15,057 nucleotides of DNA from contig CAYSZB010000055.1 of NCBI GenBank assembly GCA_964435475.1, positions 1 to 15,057 of the forward strand, in the 5' to 3' direction. The DNA comes from CAYSZB01 sp964435475. GTDB taxonomy: Bacteria; Chloroflexota; Anaerolineae; Anaerolineales; Anaerolineaceae. Made by a program: the position numbers and the translations under genes. Of this stretch, positions 6,192 through 13,682 are shown piece after piece (the stretch's first letter is position 1; every line of letters begins with the position of its first letter). A model generated the notes under the pieces. That model worked only from the letters and a program-made list of their open reading frames with translations. It ran no database searches and was not told the origin of the DNA.

Positions 6192-7258
6192 ATCAACCTC
6201 ACTCCCAACCCGGGCAACCCCGAGGGGATGGCACACATCCGCGCCATGTCCACCTCAAAGCCCGTCGCCGGGTCATTGGTCACGAACAGCGGTCCGATCA
6301 ACTCGCAGGCAGTCAAGCTTGGGTGCGATACGACAAAATGCAAACCCGCCGCACTGCCGATCGAGCATTCACCCATCGAGCCCAAAATACAGGGCAAACC
6401 CGCCGCTTCAGCCACTGCCAGCATCCTGCCAGCCTCATATATCCCGCCGCACTTCATCAACTTGATGTTGATCATATCCGCCGCCTGCATGCAGGCAATC
6501 TTGAGGACATCCTCTGCCGTGTGGCAGCTTTCGTCCGCCATGATCGGCAGGTCCACCGCTGCACTGACCTCTGCCATGCCTTTAAGATCATCATCCCGAA
6601 CCGGTTGTTCAATATAAGCCACGTTGAAGTCTTCCAGTTGCCTGATCGCTGAGATCGCCGTTTCGGTATCCTGCCAGCCCTGGTTGATGTCCAGGCGCAG
6701 GATGATCTCGCTTCCCACCGTATTCCTGATCGCCTGCAGCCGTCTTAGATCCTCCTCAGGTTTGGTGCCCAGCTTGACCTTCAGTGTCCGGGCGCCCATT
6801 CCTGTAAACTGCCCGGCAACCCCTGCCATCACTTCCGGTTCATCCAACGGCACCACCGGGTAAAGCCCAACCTCGCTGCGCGCTTTGCCGCCCAACAGCT
6901 GGTATACTGGCACGCCCAAAGACTGTCCCGCCAGGTCATATAAAGCCATGTCGATCGCCGCCAGCGCTGCCGGGTATGCCATGTAACGCTTGCGACATTC
7001 TGCCAGCAAGGGCACCACATCCATGGGATCCTTGTCAATCAGCAGGGTGCTCATCTCACCCAGTGCTCTCAGAACAGATTCCTGCGTCTCTCCGGTCACC
7101 TGCGGGTCAGGCGAAGCCTCCCCCAGGCCGATCATGCCGCTGTCAGTGTGCACCTTGACCAGCGCATAATTCAACTCCGCATAGCTGCCATACGCCACCG
7201 TCAGCGCAGCCTGCAGTTTCAGGTCAAGCTTTGATATTTCCAGGTGCGTGATGCGCAT
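6188..7258 (-). CDS. enolase-superfamily MLE-subgroup epimerase/racemase or cycloisomerase
   Basis: This 356-residue protein has the N-terminal capping domain (about 1-125) and C-terminal barrel of the muconate-lactonizing subgroup. The catalytic lysines are Lys160 and Lys162 (KVKLG) on one face and Lys266 (NIKLMKCGG) on the other. The Mg ligands are Asp190 (LRLDINQGW), Glu217 (YIEQPV) and Asp242 (ADES). Spacing matches the Bacillus L-Ala-D/L-Glu epimerase almost residue for residue. However, the DxD pair that holds the dipeptide amino group there is replaced by Glu-Leu-Ile at 319-321 in a CELIGPLF sequence, more like muconate cycloisomerases. It could be a dipeptide epimerase of different specificity, an N-acylamino acid racemase, or a cycloisomerase. 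No aromatic-catabolism genes are nearby, and the transporter and M20 peptidase favour the first two. AGGTGA precedes ATG 7258, and the gene begins 9 bases after the MFS stop. Confidence 0.9.
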   Translation of the reverse strand: MRITHLEISKLDLKLQAALTVAYGSYAELNYALVKVHTDSGMIGLGEASPDPQVTGETQESVLRALGEMSTLLIDKDPMDVVPLLAECRKRYMAYPAALAAIDMALYDLAGQSLGVPVYQLLGGKARSEVGLYPVVPLDEPEVMAGVAGQFTGMGARTLKVKLGTKPEEDLRRLQAIRNTVGSEIILRLDINQGWQDTETAISAIRQLEDFNVAYIEQPVRDDDLKGMAEVSAAVDLPIMADESCHTAEDVLKIACMQAADMINIKLMKCGGIYEAGRMLAVAEAAGLPCILGSMGECSIGSAAGLHFVVSHPSLTACELIGPLFVTNDPATGFEVDMARMCAIPSGLPGLGVRLI

Positions 7259-7267
7259 TTACATCAC

Positions 7268-8464
7268 CTAAATGGTCTTCCTCTTGCGGATTTTGAACAA
7301 TATCACCACCAGCGGCAGCACCAACAGGTGTACACACGCAAACACGGTAAACATCGGTCCGAAACCCGCCTTATCCACCAGGACACCTGCCAGCGGTGAG
7401 CCCGCAGCAATGCCGATGTTACCCACCGCCATGATCACCGAGAACATGAACGCTGCAATACGCGGGTCGGCAAAGTCCATCCCCACTGCCATGTAAACCG
7501 TCTCGTAATAACCGAACGAAAAACCGAACATGAATACCACTGCCCACATCATCAGCGGTGATTTCGTAAGCGCCAGGATCAGCGTGAACAGGGCAGTGAT
7601 CACCATCGCCGCCAGCATGCTGTTGCGTTCGCCGATCTTTTTCATCAAAGGCCCGCCGATCACACCCCCAGCCACAGTCCCGATGCCAAATACGGATGTA
7701 TACACGCCGACAGTGCTTAAGTCAATTCCCAGGCCTTCATTTAGAAAAGCCCCGACCATTCCCTGTGCGCTGTATAATGCCAGCGGGTAGATCATACCGA
7801 TGATCGCAAAAAGGATAAAACCGATATCCTTGAAAGCAAAAAAAGCCGCTTTGGAATATTCCGTACCCGGTGCGCGTTCTTTATCCTCCTGGACAAATAA
7901 GGTCAGGATCAGGGTCAGGACGCCCATCCCGGCGATCATGTAAAAAATGGAGTGCCATTCCCCACGCTGCGAAAATATCCCCATCAGCACGGCAGTGATC
8001 ACCATGCTCAGCGCCCTGCCGCCCACCATCAAACCCTGCACCAGCCCGCGGTCTTCCACTGGGGTGGTATCAATCGAAAGCCCGTCAGCCGCTGTGTCAT
8101 AGGTCGACATGCCTAGCGCCACCATCAGCAATCCCATGATGTACAGGCCAAATTGCAGCCCGGGGTTGACCAACGGCATCAACAATGCGCCGACAGTCTG
8201 GATCACCAGGCCGAGGATAATAAAAGGCTTGCGATGACCCAATTTAAAGAGGTTGACCCGGTCGCTCAAAAAACCAATAAAGATCTTGAGCACGAAGGGC
8301 AGCAGCGCGATCCCCCCGGCGATGCCGATCAGTGAGTAGGATATATCAAAAGACCGCAGGTAAAGGGCATTGAAACCCGATGAGAAGGTCAGAACACCGC
8401 CTTCCATAAAGTACACAACTGCAAATAAAACGTAACGCAGAATTTTGGTTCTTTTTTGCTGCAT
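7268..8464 (-). CDS. major facilitator superfamily permease, AmpG-like
   Basis: This is an integral inner-membrane transporter of 398 residues with about 12 hydrophobic segments in two halves. The first half carries SDRVNLFKLGHRKPF (about residue 67 on), the usual cytoplasmic loop between TM2 and TM3. A STYDTAADGLSID segment (around 120) and a following DRGLVQGLMVGGRALS stretch resemble the QDxxxDA and ERGxxxAxxxxGYRLG pattern of AmpG/acetyl-CoA-transporter-like MFS proteins. I chose ATG 8464, because AAGGA sits 8 bases upstream of it, whereas the other ATG at 8473 would touch that same ribosome binding site. It is first in the operon with the epimerase and M20 peptidase, so it probably imports their substrate, such as a small peptide, a muropeptide-derived peptide or an acylated amino acid. 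The AmpG resemblance is by eye, and the substrate is inference. Confidence 0.9.
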   Translation of the reverse strand: MQQKRTKILRYVLFAVVYFMEGGVLTFSSGFNALYLRSFDISYSLIGIAGGIALLPFVLKIFIGFLSDRVNLFKLGHRKPFIILGLVIQTVGALLMPLVNPGLQFGLYIMGLLMVALGMSTYDTAADGLSIDTTPVEDRGLVQGLMVGGRALSMVITAVLMGIFSQRGEWHSIFYMIAGMGVLTLILTLFVQEDKERAPGTEYSKAAFFAFKDIGFILFAIIGMIYPLALYSAQGMVGAFLNEGLGIDLSTVGVYTSVFGIGTVAGGVIGGPLMKKIGERNSMLAAMVITALFTLILALTKSPLMMWAVVFMFGFSFGYYETVYMAVGMDFADPRIAAFMFSVIMAVGNIGIAAGSPLAGVLVDKAGFGPMFTVFACVHLLVLPLVVILFKIRKRKTI

Positions 8465-8576
8465 GGCAACCATCCTTGATCAGATTTTTTTTGTGCTCTA
8501 CAAACCCGGGTAATTTTCCCATGGCAAAGGCAAAAAGCACCAAAGCTGCCCGGTAAACTCCCGGCAACATCATAAA

Positions 8577-8604
8577 ATTCTATTCATAACAACACGACGG
8601 TCAA
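8577..8604 (-). promoter_or_regulatory. promoter of the MFS-epimerase-M20 operon
   Basis: On the minus strand, TTGACC (8599-8604) and TAGAAT (8577-8582) are separated by 16 bases, each one mismatch from consensus. Predicted start is near 8570, with a leader of about 105 bases. The leader contains an imperfect stem (TGCCGG...CCGGGCA) before the AAGGA ribosome binding site. Confidence 0.55.
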
Positions 8605-8610
8605 TTGACC
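8599..8610. promoter_or_regulatory. perfect 12-bp palindrome over the -35 box: candidate operator
   Basis: GGTCAATTGACC is its own reverse complement and exactly covers the -35 hexamer of the predicted operon promoter. A dimeric repressor binding here would block polymerase. No regulator gene is adjacent, so the factor is unknown. Confidence 0.45.
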
Positions 8611-8635
8611 AGGGTGTGAAAAAGATCAAAGGTTA

Positions 8636-8710
8636 TTAGGGCTTGGTATTAGCATGGTAAAGGTCGACGCTCTCCACTGCATGCCGCAGGTGCGGGATCA
8701 CGATGCTCCC
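8636..8710 (-). CDS. C-terminal coding fragment after the scaffold gap (uncertain)
   Basis: A 24-codon open frame ends with TAG at 8636 and enters from the N run at 8711. It encodes a short sequence with VIPHLRHAVESVDLYHANTKP at its end. It may be the end of the small membrane protein that enters the gap from the other side, or the end of a different gene lost in the gap. The frame across 100 placeholder N means nothing. Confidence 0.35.
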   Translation of the reverse strand, partial: GSIVIPHLRHAVESVDLYHANTKP

Positions 8711-8810
8711 NNNNNNNNNNNNNNNNNNNNNNNNNNNNNNNNNNNNNNNNNNNNNNNNNNNNNNNNNNNNNNNNNNNNNNNNNNNNNNNNNNNNNNNNNN
8801 NNNNNNNNNN
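8711..8810. other. scaffold gap of 100 N
   Basis: Exactly 100 unknown bases is a conventional placeholder for a gap of unknown size. One or more genes, such as ABC permease components for the neighbouring binding protein, could be missing here. The two sides may not be as close as they appear. Confidence 0.95.
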
Positions 8811-9121
8811 AGCACCACGATCAGCACCAATACGATCAACCCCGCGCTGAATACGATGATTCCATCGCCATAACCAACGCTTTCAGCGATGGGCTCAACA
8901 AGTTGGGTCTCTTCACCCGGCATGATCGCTGGCAAGGGTGTGCTTACCGGCGCTGTACCTGTTGTCTGGCGCAGGTCGAATAATGGGTTGCTGCCTTCGG
9001 GCAGTGCCCAGGCAATGAACATGATGATCACCACCACCACTGCCAACGCCACCAGCAACAGCGGACCGCCCGTCCAGATATTGTGCAGTTGGGGTTCATC
9101 CGGCAATTTGTTTCTTTTCAT
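8811..9121 (-). CDS. small two-TM membrane protein, 3' end lost in the gap
   Basis: ATG at 9121 follows the binding-protein stop by 2 bases. The readable 103 residues have a short basic N-terminus, a transmembrane helix at about 19-40 (GPLLLVALAVVVVIIMFIAWAL), and an exported loop of about 45 residues rich in Thr, Pro and Gly. A second helix starts near 87 (IIVFSAGLIVLVLIVV) and runs into the N gap. I do not recognise the family. It does not look like a typical ABC permease start, because the loop is too long and the first helix lacks family motifs, but the missing part could change that view. No good ribosome binding site is seen, and coupling to the upstream gene is likely. Only the 5' portion is real evidence. 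Confidence 0.55.
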
Positions 9122-9123
9122 TT

Positions 9124-10452
9124 CTATTGCACACTTTCTACAGCCTGCTGCGCGGCAACGCCCGGGCTTGCACCGTCCCGGATCACCTGCACCACCGCGT
9201 CGCGCACAGCAACGCCCAGGCTCATACTGATCGCCCGCGAAGGCTCCAGGATGGTCATGCCGGATATCTGGTTGACCATCGACCGCAAATTTGCATCACT
9301 CCAGAATTCCACTGATGAAGGCCGTGGCGGCATCCCGCCATAGGCCGCATTCCATTCCGCCAGGAACTTGGCATCGCTCAGCCATTCCATCAAGGCTACT
9401 GCCAGGTTTTGCCTTTCAATCTGCGGTGTTGCCAGCGCCCACACCCACCCACTGCCGGTGGTCAGTGCCAGGTCTTTGACCGGCGGGATCATGATCAGCC
9501 CCGAGTTCTGCGGCTTTTCCCGCAAATAGGTCGATACAGGCACAATAGCCGCTTCCGCATCTCCCTGCACATACGCCTGCCATGCCTGGCTGGTGTTGGT
9601 CAGGTTTAGCACCGTGTTCCTGTATTCGCTGATGTCCACATACAGGTCATACAACGCCAGCACGTCCGCCAGCGGCGTGATCTCCAGTGTCGGTCGGCGT
9701 TGATTGTCCATCACCGCGCCGCCGGCCGCCTGGTAAAGCGCCAGCGTCAGTTGGGCTTGCGGGTCGTTGGCGGCAAACGCCACCACGCTCGTCGCATTGT
9801 TCAACTCGTTCCAAGAAAGCGGTGCCGGGCTGATGATGTCACTGCGGTAAACGATCGCCTGTGCATCGCCCGTGAACGGGATGCCATACAGCGAGCCCTG
9901 GATGAAAGACAGGTCATGTGCATATGGGTACCAATCCCCCGCGTCGATCAGCGTCGTCTTGCCGTCCATCGTGAAAACCAGCGACTTTAATGCCGCCATC
10001 TCCAGGTCATTCCGTGACAGCGCGATCACGTCCGGCAGTGCCGCTGGTGCCGCCGCACTCGTCGCGGTCAACGCGTCCAAGAGCCCGCCCGCACCATCGC
10101 GGCTCTTGACGCGTACCACGATGTCAATCCCCTGCTGTGTTTCAAACGCGTCCAGCCTGGCTTTGAGTATCTCCGCGGATGGATCCGCCCCCTCGGGGTC
10201 CATATCCGGCGGCAGCCATACGGTCAGCGAAGTCGGTGGTGGCGCGCTGGTCTGTGTTATGTCCAACGGCTGCTCAGGCGTCACCTGTGGCGCTTGCGGA
10301 GTCAACTGGGTTTGGGTGGCGCTTTCACTTTTGGGTGTCAGCCAGGGGATCTCGATCTCCAGCGGCAGCGCGTCGCACGCCGTGAAGCTCAACAGCATCA
10401 ACAGCGCCAAAGCGATCCTGCTCACCCGCCAGGTCATCTTTCGTTTTTTCAT
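9124..10452 (-). CDS. extracellular solute-binding lipoprotein (family 1 type)
   Basis: This 442-residue ligand-binding component resembles those of ABC importers. A basic N-terminus and hydrophobic stretch end in the lipobox-like LSFTAC, giving a predicted lipidated Cys26. A Thr/Pro/Gln-rich linker follows to about residue 75. The mature fold has SBP_bac_1 signatures: YGIPFTGDAQAIVYRSDI, PLSWNELNNATSVVAFA, SGWVWALATP, and the C-terminal ALMEWLSDAKFLAEWNAAYGGMPPRPS. This family mostly binds sugars or oligosaccharides, but the ligand is not readable. No permease or ATPase gene is seen next to it. The following small membrane protein and the N gap leave room for one. It lies 29 bases after an M42 aminopeptidase gene in the same direction, so it is probably part of that operon. 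The ribosome binding site (GGGTAAG) is weak. Confidence 0.9.
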   Translation of the reverse strand: MKKRKMTWRVSRIALALLMLLSFTACDALPLEIEIPWLTPKSESATQTQLTPQAPQVTPEQPLDITQTSAPPPTSLTVWLPPDMDPEGADPSAEILKARLDAFETQQGIDIVVRVKSRDGAGGLLDALTATSAAAPAALPDVIALSRNDLEMAALKSLVFTMDGKTTLIDAGDWYPYAHDLSFIQGSLYGIPFTGDAQAIVYRSDIISPAPLSWNELNNATSVVAFAANDPQAQLTLALYQAAGGAVMDNQRRPTLEITPLADVLALYDLYVDISEYRNTVLNLTNTSQAWQAYVQGDAEAAIVPVSTYLREKPQNSGLIMIPPVKDLALTTGSGWVWALATPQIERQNLAVALMEWLSDAKFLAEWNAAYGGMPPRPSSVEFWSDANLRSMVNQISGMTILEPSRAISMSLGVAVRDAVVQVIRDGASPGVAAQQAVESVQ

Positions 10453-10481
10453 CAGTTTGCTTACCCGCAGCCTGCCTTGTC

Positions 10482-11474
10482 TTAAAGCTTGACCGGCTTG
10501 CTCAGCAGTGCAATCAACAGCTTGATCGCTGCTTCCACATCGTTCTTATCAACCATTTCTGATGGCGAGTGGATGTAGCGGCAGGCGATCGAAATACACC
10601 CCGCCGGCACGCCCGCCCGCGTCATCTGGATCGCGCGTCCATCCGTCCCGCCCGCCTCCAGCACTTCCATCTGGTAGGGGATGCCTTCGGCCCTGGCGGT
10701 CTCGACCATCCAGTTGACCACTTTCGGGTCGGCGATGAACGATGCATCGCGCACCTTGATCGCCACGCCCTTGCCCAAAGCCGTTTCCATTTTGATCGTC
10801 CTGGGTGTGTCACCGCTGCGCGTCACGTCGATCGCCAGCCCCAGGTCGGGGTCCACGCCATAAGCCGCCGTGGTCGCCCCGCGGATACCGACCTCTTCCT
10901 GCACGCTGAATACAAAATGCACCTCGTGGGGTGAATTCTTCAAAGCTTTCAGTCCTTCGATCGCGATCACCGCTGCAATGCGGTCGTCCATCGACTTTGC
11001 CACCAGCCGGTCACCGAACTCGGCATAAGGCCGCTCAAACCCGCACACATCGCCAACCCCCACCGGGCAGTCCTCGCGGCTTGTCGCGCCCACATCAATG
11101 AACAGCTGGTCAAGCGTCGGTGCCTTGCCGGCTTCCATTTTCTCATTCCCGATCACCCCATGCGTCCCGTTCATGAACAGCACCCGTCCACCCAGGCAGG
11201 TCAGCGGGTTGATCCCGCCAATGCCAATGAAGCGCACAAAGCCGCCGTTGTCCACATGCGTCACCATCAGCCCGATCTCGTCAATATGCGCCGAGATCAT
11301 GATGCGCAGTCCGTCCGCGCGCTTCGTTCCCTTGCGGGCGATCAGGTTGCCCAGCGCATCCACACGCATCTCATCCACGTGACCCTTGATCTCTTCGATC
11401 ACGGCATCACGGATCTTGCCTTCAAAACCGGAAGGTCCGGGGGTTTCCACCAATTTTTTGATCAGTTCTCTCAT
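10482..11474 (-). CDS. M42-family metal-dependent aminopeptidase (paralog 3 of 3)
   Basis: This cytoplasmic dinuclear-metal aminopeptidase is of the TET/YsdC type, which forms dodecameric tetrahedral particles that trim peptides. With ATG 11474 (330 aa) it has AGGAG 9 bases upstream; an in-frame ATG at 11558 would add an implausible 28-residue prefix. The active-site residues are His63 and Asp65 (SAHIDEIG), Asp163 (KSMDDR), catalytic Glu193 and ligand Glu194 (VQEEVGIRGA), Asp216 (LGLAIDV), and His302 (RYIHSPSE). GGTDGR at about 275-280 and the TRAGVP strand are also typical. It is the most canonical of the three neighbours. Some M42 members are glutamyl aminopeptidases and others broad, and specificity cannot be read here. 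It follows the second paralog by 40 bases. It is sometimes annotated as an endo-glucanase (FrvX-like), but that name is not supported. Confidence 0.95.
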   Translation of the reverse strand: MRELIKKLVETPGPSGFEGKIRDAVIEEIKGHVDEMRVDALGNLIARKGTKRADGLRIMISAHIDEIGLMVTHVDNGGFVRFIGIGGINPLTCLGGRVLFMNGTHGVIGNEKMEAGKAPTLDQLFIDVGATSREDCPVGVGDVCGFERPYAEFGDRLVAKSMDDRIAAVIAIEGLKALKNSPHEVHFVFSVQEEVGIRGATTAAYGVDPDLGLAIDVTRSGDTPRTIKMETALGKGVAIKVRDASFIADPKVVNWMVETARAEGIPYQMEVLEAGGTDGRAIQMTRAGVPAGCISIACRYIHSPSEMVDKNDVEAAIKLLIALLSKPVKL

Positions 11475-11514
11475 CTTTTTATCTCCTGGCTCTTTATTAT
11501 GTCCTGTGGCCTGC

Positions 11515-12603
11515 TCACCGTTCCAGAATGGCGGGAGTGATGCGGCCCAGGGCGGCATGCATCAATTTCAACGTGTTCGACCAATCATCCAGCCGGATCA
11601 GGCTGGCGGGTGTGTGCAAATAGCGCGTGGGCAAAGACACCGACACACTGGGCACACCTGCGCGCGTCTTGTGGATCGCGCCGGCATCCGTGCCGCCCGG
11701 GTTGGGCTGCCGGTACTGCCAGGGGATGCCTTCCGCCTTGGCGGTCCCCACCAGCAGGTCGATCAGCCGCCGGTCACCAATCGTCGCCGCGTCCATCAGG
11801 TAGATCGCCGGTCCGTGGTCCAGCCGCGTGTTGTAGCGCCCGTTCTCATCCTCCGCCTCCCAGCTGGGCAGGTCATTGGCCGGCGTCGCGTCCATCGCGA
11901 AGCCCAGCTGCGGGTCAAAGGCAAACGCCGCCACCTTCGCCCCCCTCAGCCCGACTTCCTCCTGCACGCTGAATGACGCCAGCAGGTCAATGTTGTCCGG
12001 GCAGTGTTTCAACAGTTCCACCAGGTTCACCACCCCCACGCGGTCATCGATCGCCTTGGCGCGGATGCTCGGTCCCACCTGCTCAAAGCGTGTGGCAAAG
12101 GTCGCCCGGTCGCCCGTCTTGACCTTGCCGGCATTATCCGGTCCTACGTCGATGCGCAGTTGCTCGAGTTTCAGGCTCGACTTGCGCTCATCTGCCGTCG
12201 TCAGGTGGATCGCCTTGGCGCCGATCACTCCCGGGATATGCTCCCTGCCCACCAGCACCGGTTTGCCCGGCAGCTGGCGTTCATCGATCCCGCCGACCAA
12301 CGCGAACTCAAACAGCCCGCCTTCGTCATCCTTGACCAGCATGAAGCCGATCTCGTCCATGTGCGCATCCACCATCACGCGCACCCTGTTCTCGCCTTTG
12401 CCGCGTTTTGTCGCCAGAACGTTGCCCAGCGCGTCAACCCGCACCTCGTCGGCCAGCGGCCGCACCGCTTCCAGAACGATCTGGCGCACTTCGTGTTCAT
12501 CGCCCGACACCGCCACGGCATTGCACAGCTTTTCAAGCAGTGCGATCTGCTCTTTGCCGATCTCGGGGCTGAATTTCTCTGTGTTTGTCTCTTTTTTCGC
12601 CAT
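11515..12603 (-). CDS. M42-family metal-dependent aminopeptidase (paralog 2 of 3)
   Basis: This 362-residue M42 peptidase carries a charged N-terminal extension of about 18 residues (KKETNTEKFSPEIGKEQ) that its neighbours lack. The active-site residues are complete: His81 and Asp83 (VDAHMDEIG), Asp186 (KAIDDRVG), Glu215/Glu216 (VQEEVGLRGA), Asp238 (LGFAMDA), and His330 (RYLHTPAS). An insertion after the Asp238 strand (SWEAEDENGRYN, about 247-258) differs from paralog 3 and could shape the substrate pocket. The gene starts 2 bases after the stop of paralog 1, so translation is probably coupled, with GGGAAGAG as ribosome binding site inside the upstream gene. Three adjacent M42 genes with intact catalytic residues suggest a set with complementary specificities or a mixed complex. 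Confidence 0.95.
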   Translation of the reverse strand: MAKKETNTEKFSPEIGKEQIALLEKLCNAVAVSGDEHEVRQIVLEAVRPLADEVRVDALGNVLATKRGKGENRVRVMVDAHMDEIGFMLVKDDEGGLFEFALVGGIDERQLPGKPVLVGREHIPGVIGAKAIHLTTADERKSSLKLEQLRIDVGPDNAGKVKTGDRATFATRFEQVGPSIRAKAIDDRVGVVNLVELLKHCPDNIDLLASFSVQEEVGLRGAKVAAFAFDPQLGFAMDATPANDLPSWEAEDENGRYNTRLDHGPAIYLMDAATIGDRRLIDLLVGTAKAEGIPWQYRQPNPGGTDAGAIHKTRAGVPSVSVSLPTRYLHTPASLIRLDDWSNTLKLMHAALGRITPAILER

Positions 12604-12605
12604 AG

Positions 12606-13664
12606 TTACTCTTCCCAGGTGATCTTTTCAAGAAAATCGGCTTCCAGGTCGCTGATGAACTCCGCCATCAGCCTGCCGGCACGTTTCACGTCCTTCAATG
12701 ACACCGTCTCGACCGGGGTGTGCATGTAGCGCAGCGGGATGCCGATCACCACGCACGGGATGCCTTCGCGCACCACCTGCAGCGCCATCGCATCCGTCCC
12801 GCTCATGCGCGGGGCGAACTCGTGGTGGAAGGGGATCTCCAGCTCATCCGCCTTGTCCTGCACTGCCTTGAGCAGCGCCGGGTGGATGTTGGGTCCTTCG
12901 CACAGTGACACGCCCTTACCGAACGGGAAGGAGCGCCAGTCACCGCCGCCCGGTCCCTTGGCAAAGGTCACGTCGATGACAATCGCCAGGTCGGGTTGGA
13001 TGGCATAGGGTGAGGTCATTGCCCCGCCCAGGGTCTCTTCCTCCTGCGTGGACGCCACCGCGTAGACATCCCAGGCATGCTTGCGCCGCTTGAGCATCTC
13101 CAGGCAGATGGTTACCGCTGCCACCGACACGCGGTTATCCAGCGTGTGGCCATACAGCGCGTCCTTGCCCAGTTCGGTCGGCTGGGTGGCATAGGAGATG
13201 ACGTCGCCGATGCGCACGTTCTCAAGCACTTCGTCCTCCCGCAGGCCGGTATCCACGTAGAGGTACTGCATGTCCACGGCACCCTCCCCTGCGCCGGGCG
13301 GCAGAAGATACGCCGGCGGCAGTGCCACGATGCCCGGCAGGTCTCGTTTGCCGTGCACGGTCACCAGCTGACCGGGTAAAATGCGGCTGTCGATGCCGCC
13401 GACCTCGGTGAAGCGGATGAAGCCGTCGGCGATGCCGGTCACCATCAGCCCGATGGCGTCCATGTGGGCTGAGAGCAGGATCTTGCGGCGTGGTTCAGCC
13501 CCGTCCCCGCGTTTGAGGGCGTGCAGGCTGCCCAGGCGGCTCAGGCTGAGCTCGTCTGCCAGCGGCGCCCACTCGTTGCGGATGATCTCGCAGATCGGGC
13601 GTTCAAACCCCGAAAGCCCGGGTGCGCTGAGCATGGTCTTGAGAAAAGGTAGGATGTCATTCAT
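12606..13664 (-). CDS. M42-family metal-dependent aminopeptidase, divergent (paralog 1 of 3)
   Basis: This 352-residue M42 peptidase is the first and most divergent of the three. The metal and catalytic positions are retained: His67 and Asp69 in SAHMDAIG (Ala where the others have Glu), Asp176 in TLDNRVS, Glu208 and Glu209 in TQEEETLGGA (the others have QEEVGxRGA), Asp231 in AIVIDVTF, and His315 in RYMHTPVE. A Gly-rich loop (AKGPGGGDWRSFPFG, about 235-249) follows the Asp231 strand. SGTDAM replaces GGTDGR/A. These changes in the loops next to the active site suggest a different substrate preference. ATG at 13664 follows the TPT-protein stop by 18 bases, with AAGGAAG about 12 bases upstream, a longer spacing than usual. 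It was probably transcribed from the promoter ahead of the TPT-repeat protein. Confidence 0.93.
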   Translation of the reverse strand: MNDILPFLKTMLSAPGLSGFERPICEIIRNEWAPLADELSLSRLGSLHALKRGDGAEPRRKILLSAHMDAIGLMVTGIADGFIRFTEVGGIDSRILPGQLVTVHGKRDLPGIVALPPAYLLPPGAGEGAVDMQYLYVDTGLREDEVLENVRIGDVISYATQPTELGKDALYGHTLDNRVSVAAVTICLEMLKRRKHAWDVYAVASTQEEETLGGAMTSPYAIQPDLAIVIDVTFAKGPGGGDWRSFPFGKGVSLCEGPNIHPALLKAVQDKADELEIPFHHEFAPRMSGTDAMALQVVREGIPCVVIGIPLRYMHTPVETVSLKDVKRAGRLMAEFISDLEADFLEKITWEE

Positions 13665-13682
13665 AGGCGTATGGGTCTTCCT

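Noticed and set aside
6188..7258. Firm annotation as L-Ala-D/L-Glu epimerase
   Set aside because: The DxD motif used for dipeptide recognition is absent (Glu-Leu-Ile), so only the subgroup is claimed.
8346..8573. 75-codon minus-strand frame beginning upstream of the permease
   Set aside because: It lies out of frame across the well-supported permease start, and its ATG is at or before the predicted transcription start. It may be translated by chance, but there is no evidence of function.
8636..9121. One continuous 161-aa protein across the N run
   Set aside because: The 100 N are a placeholder, so the frame and length through them are arbitrary. The two sides are reported separately.
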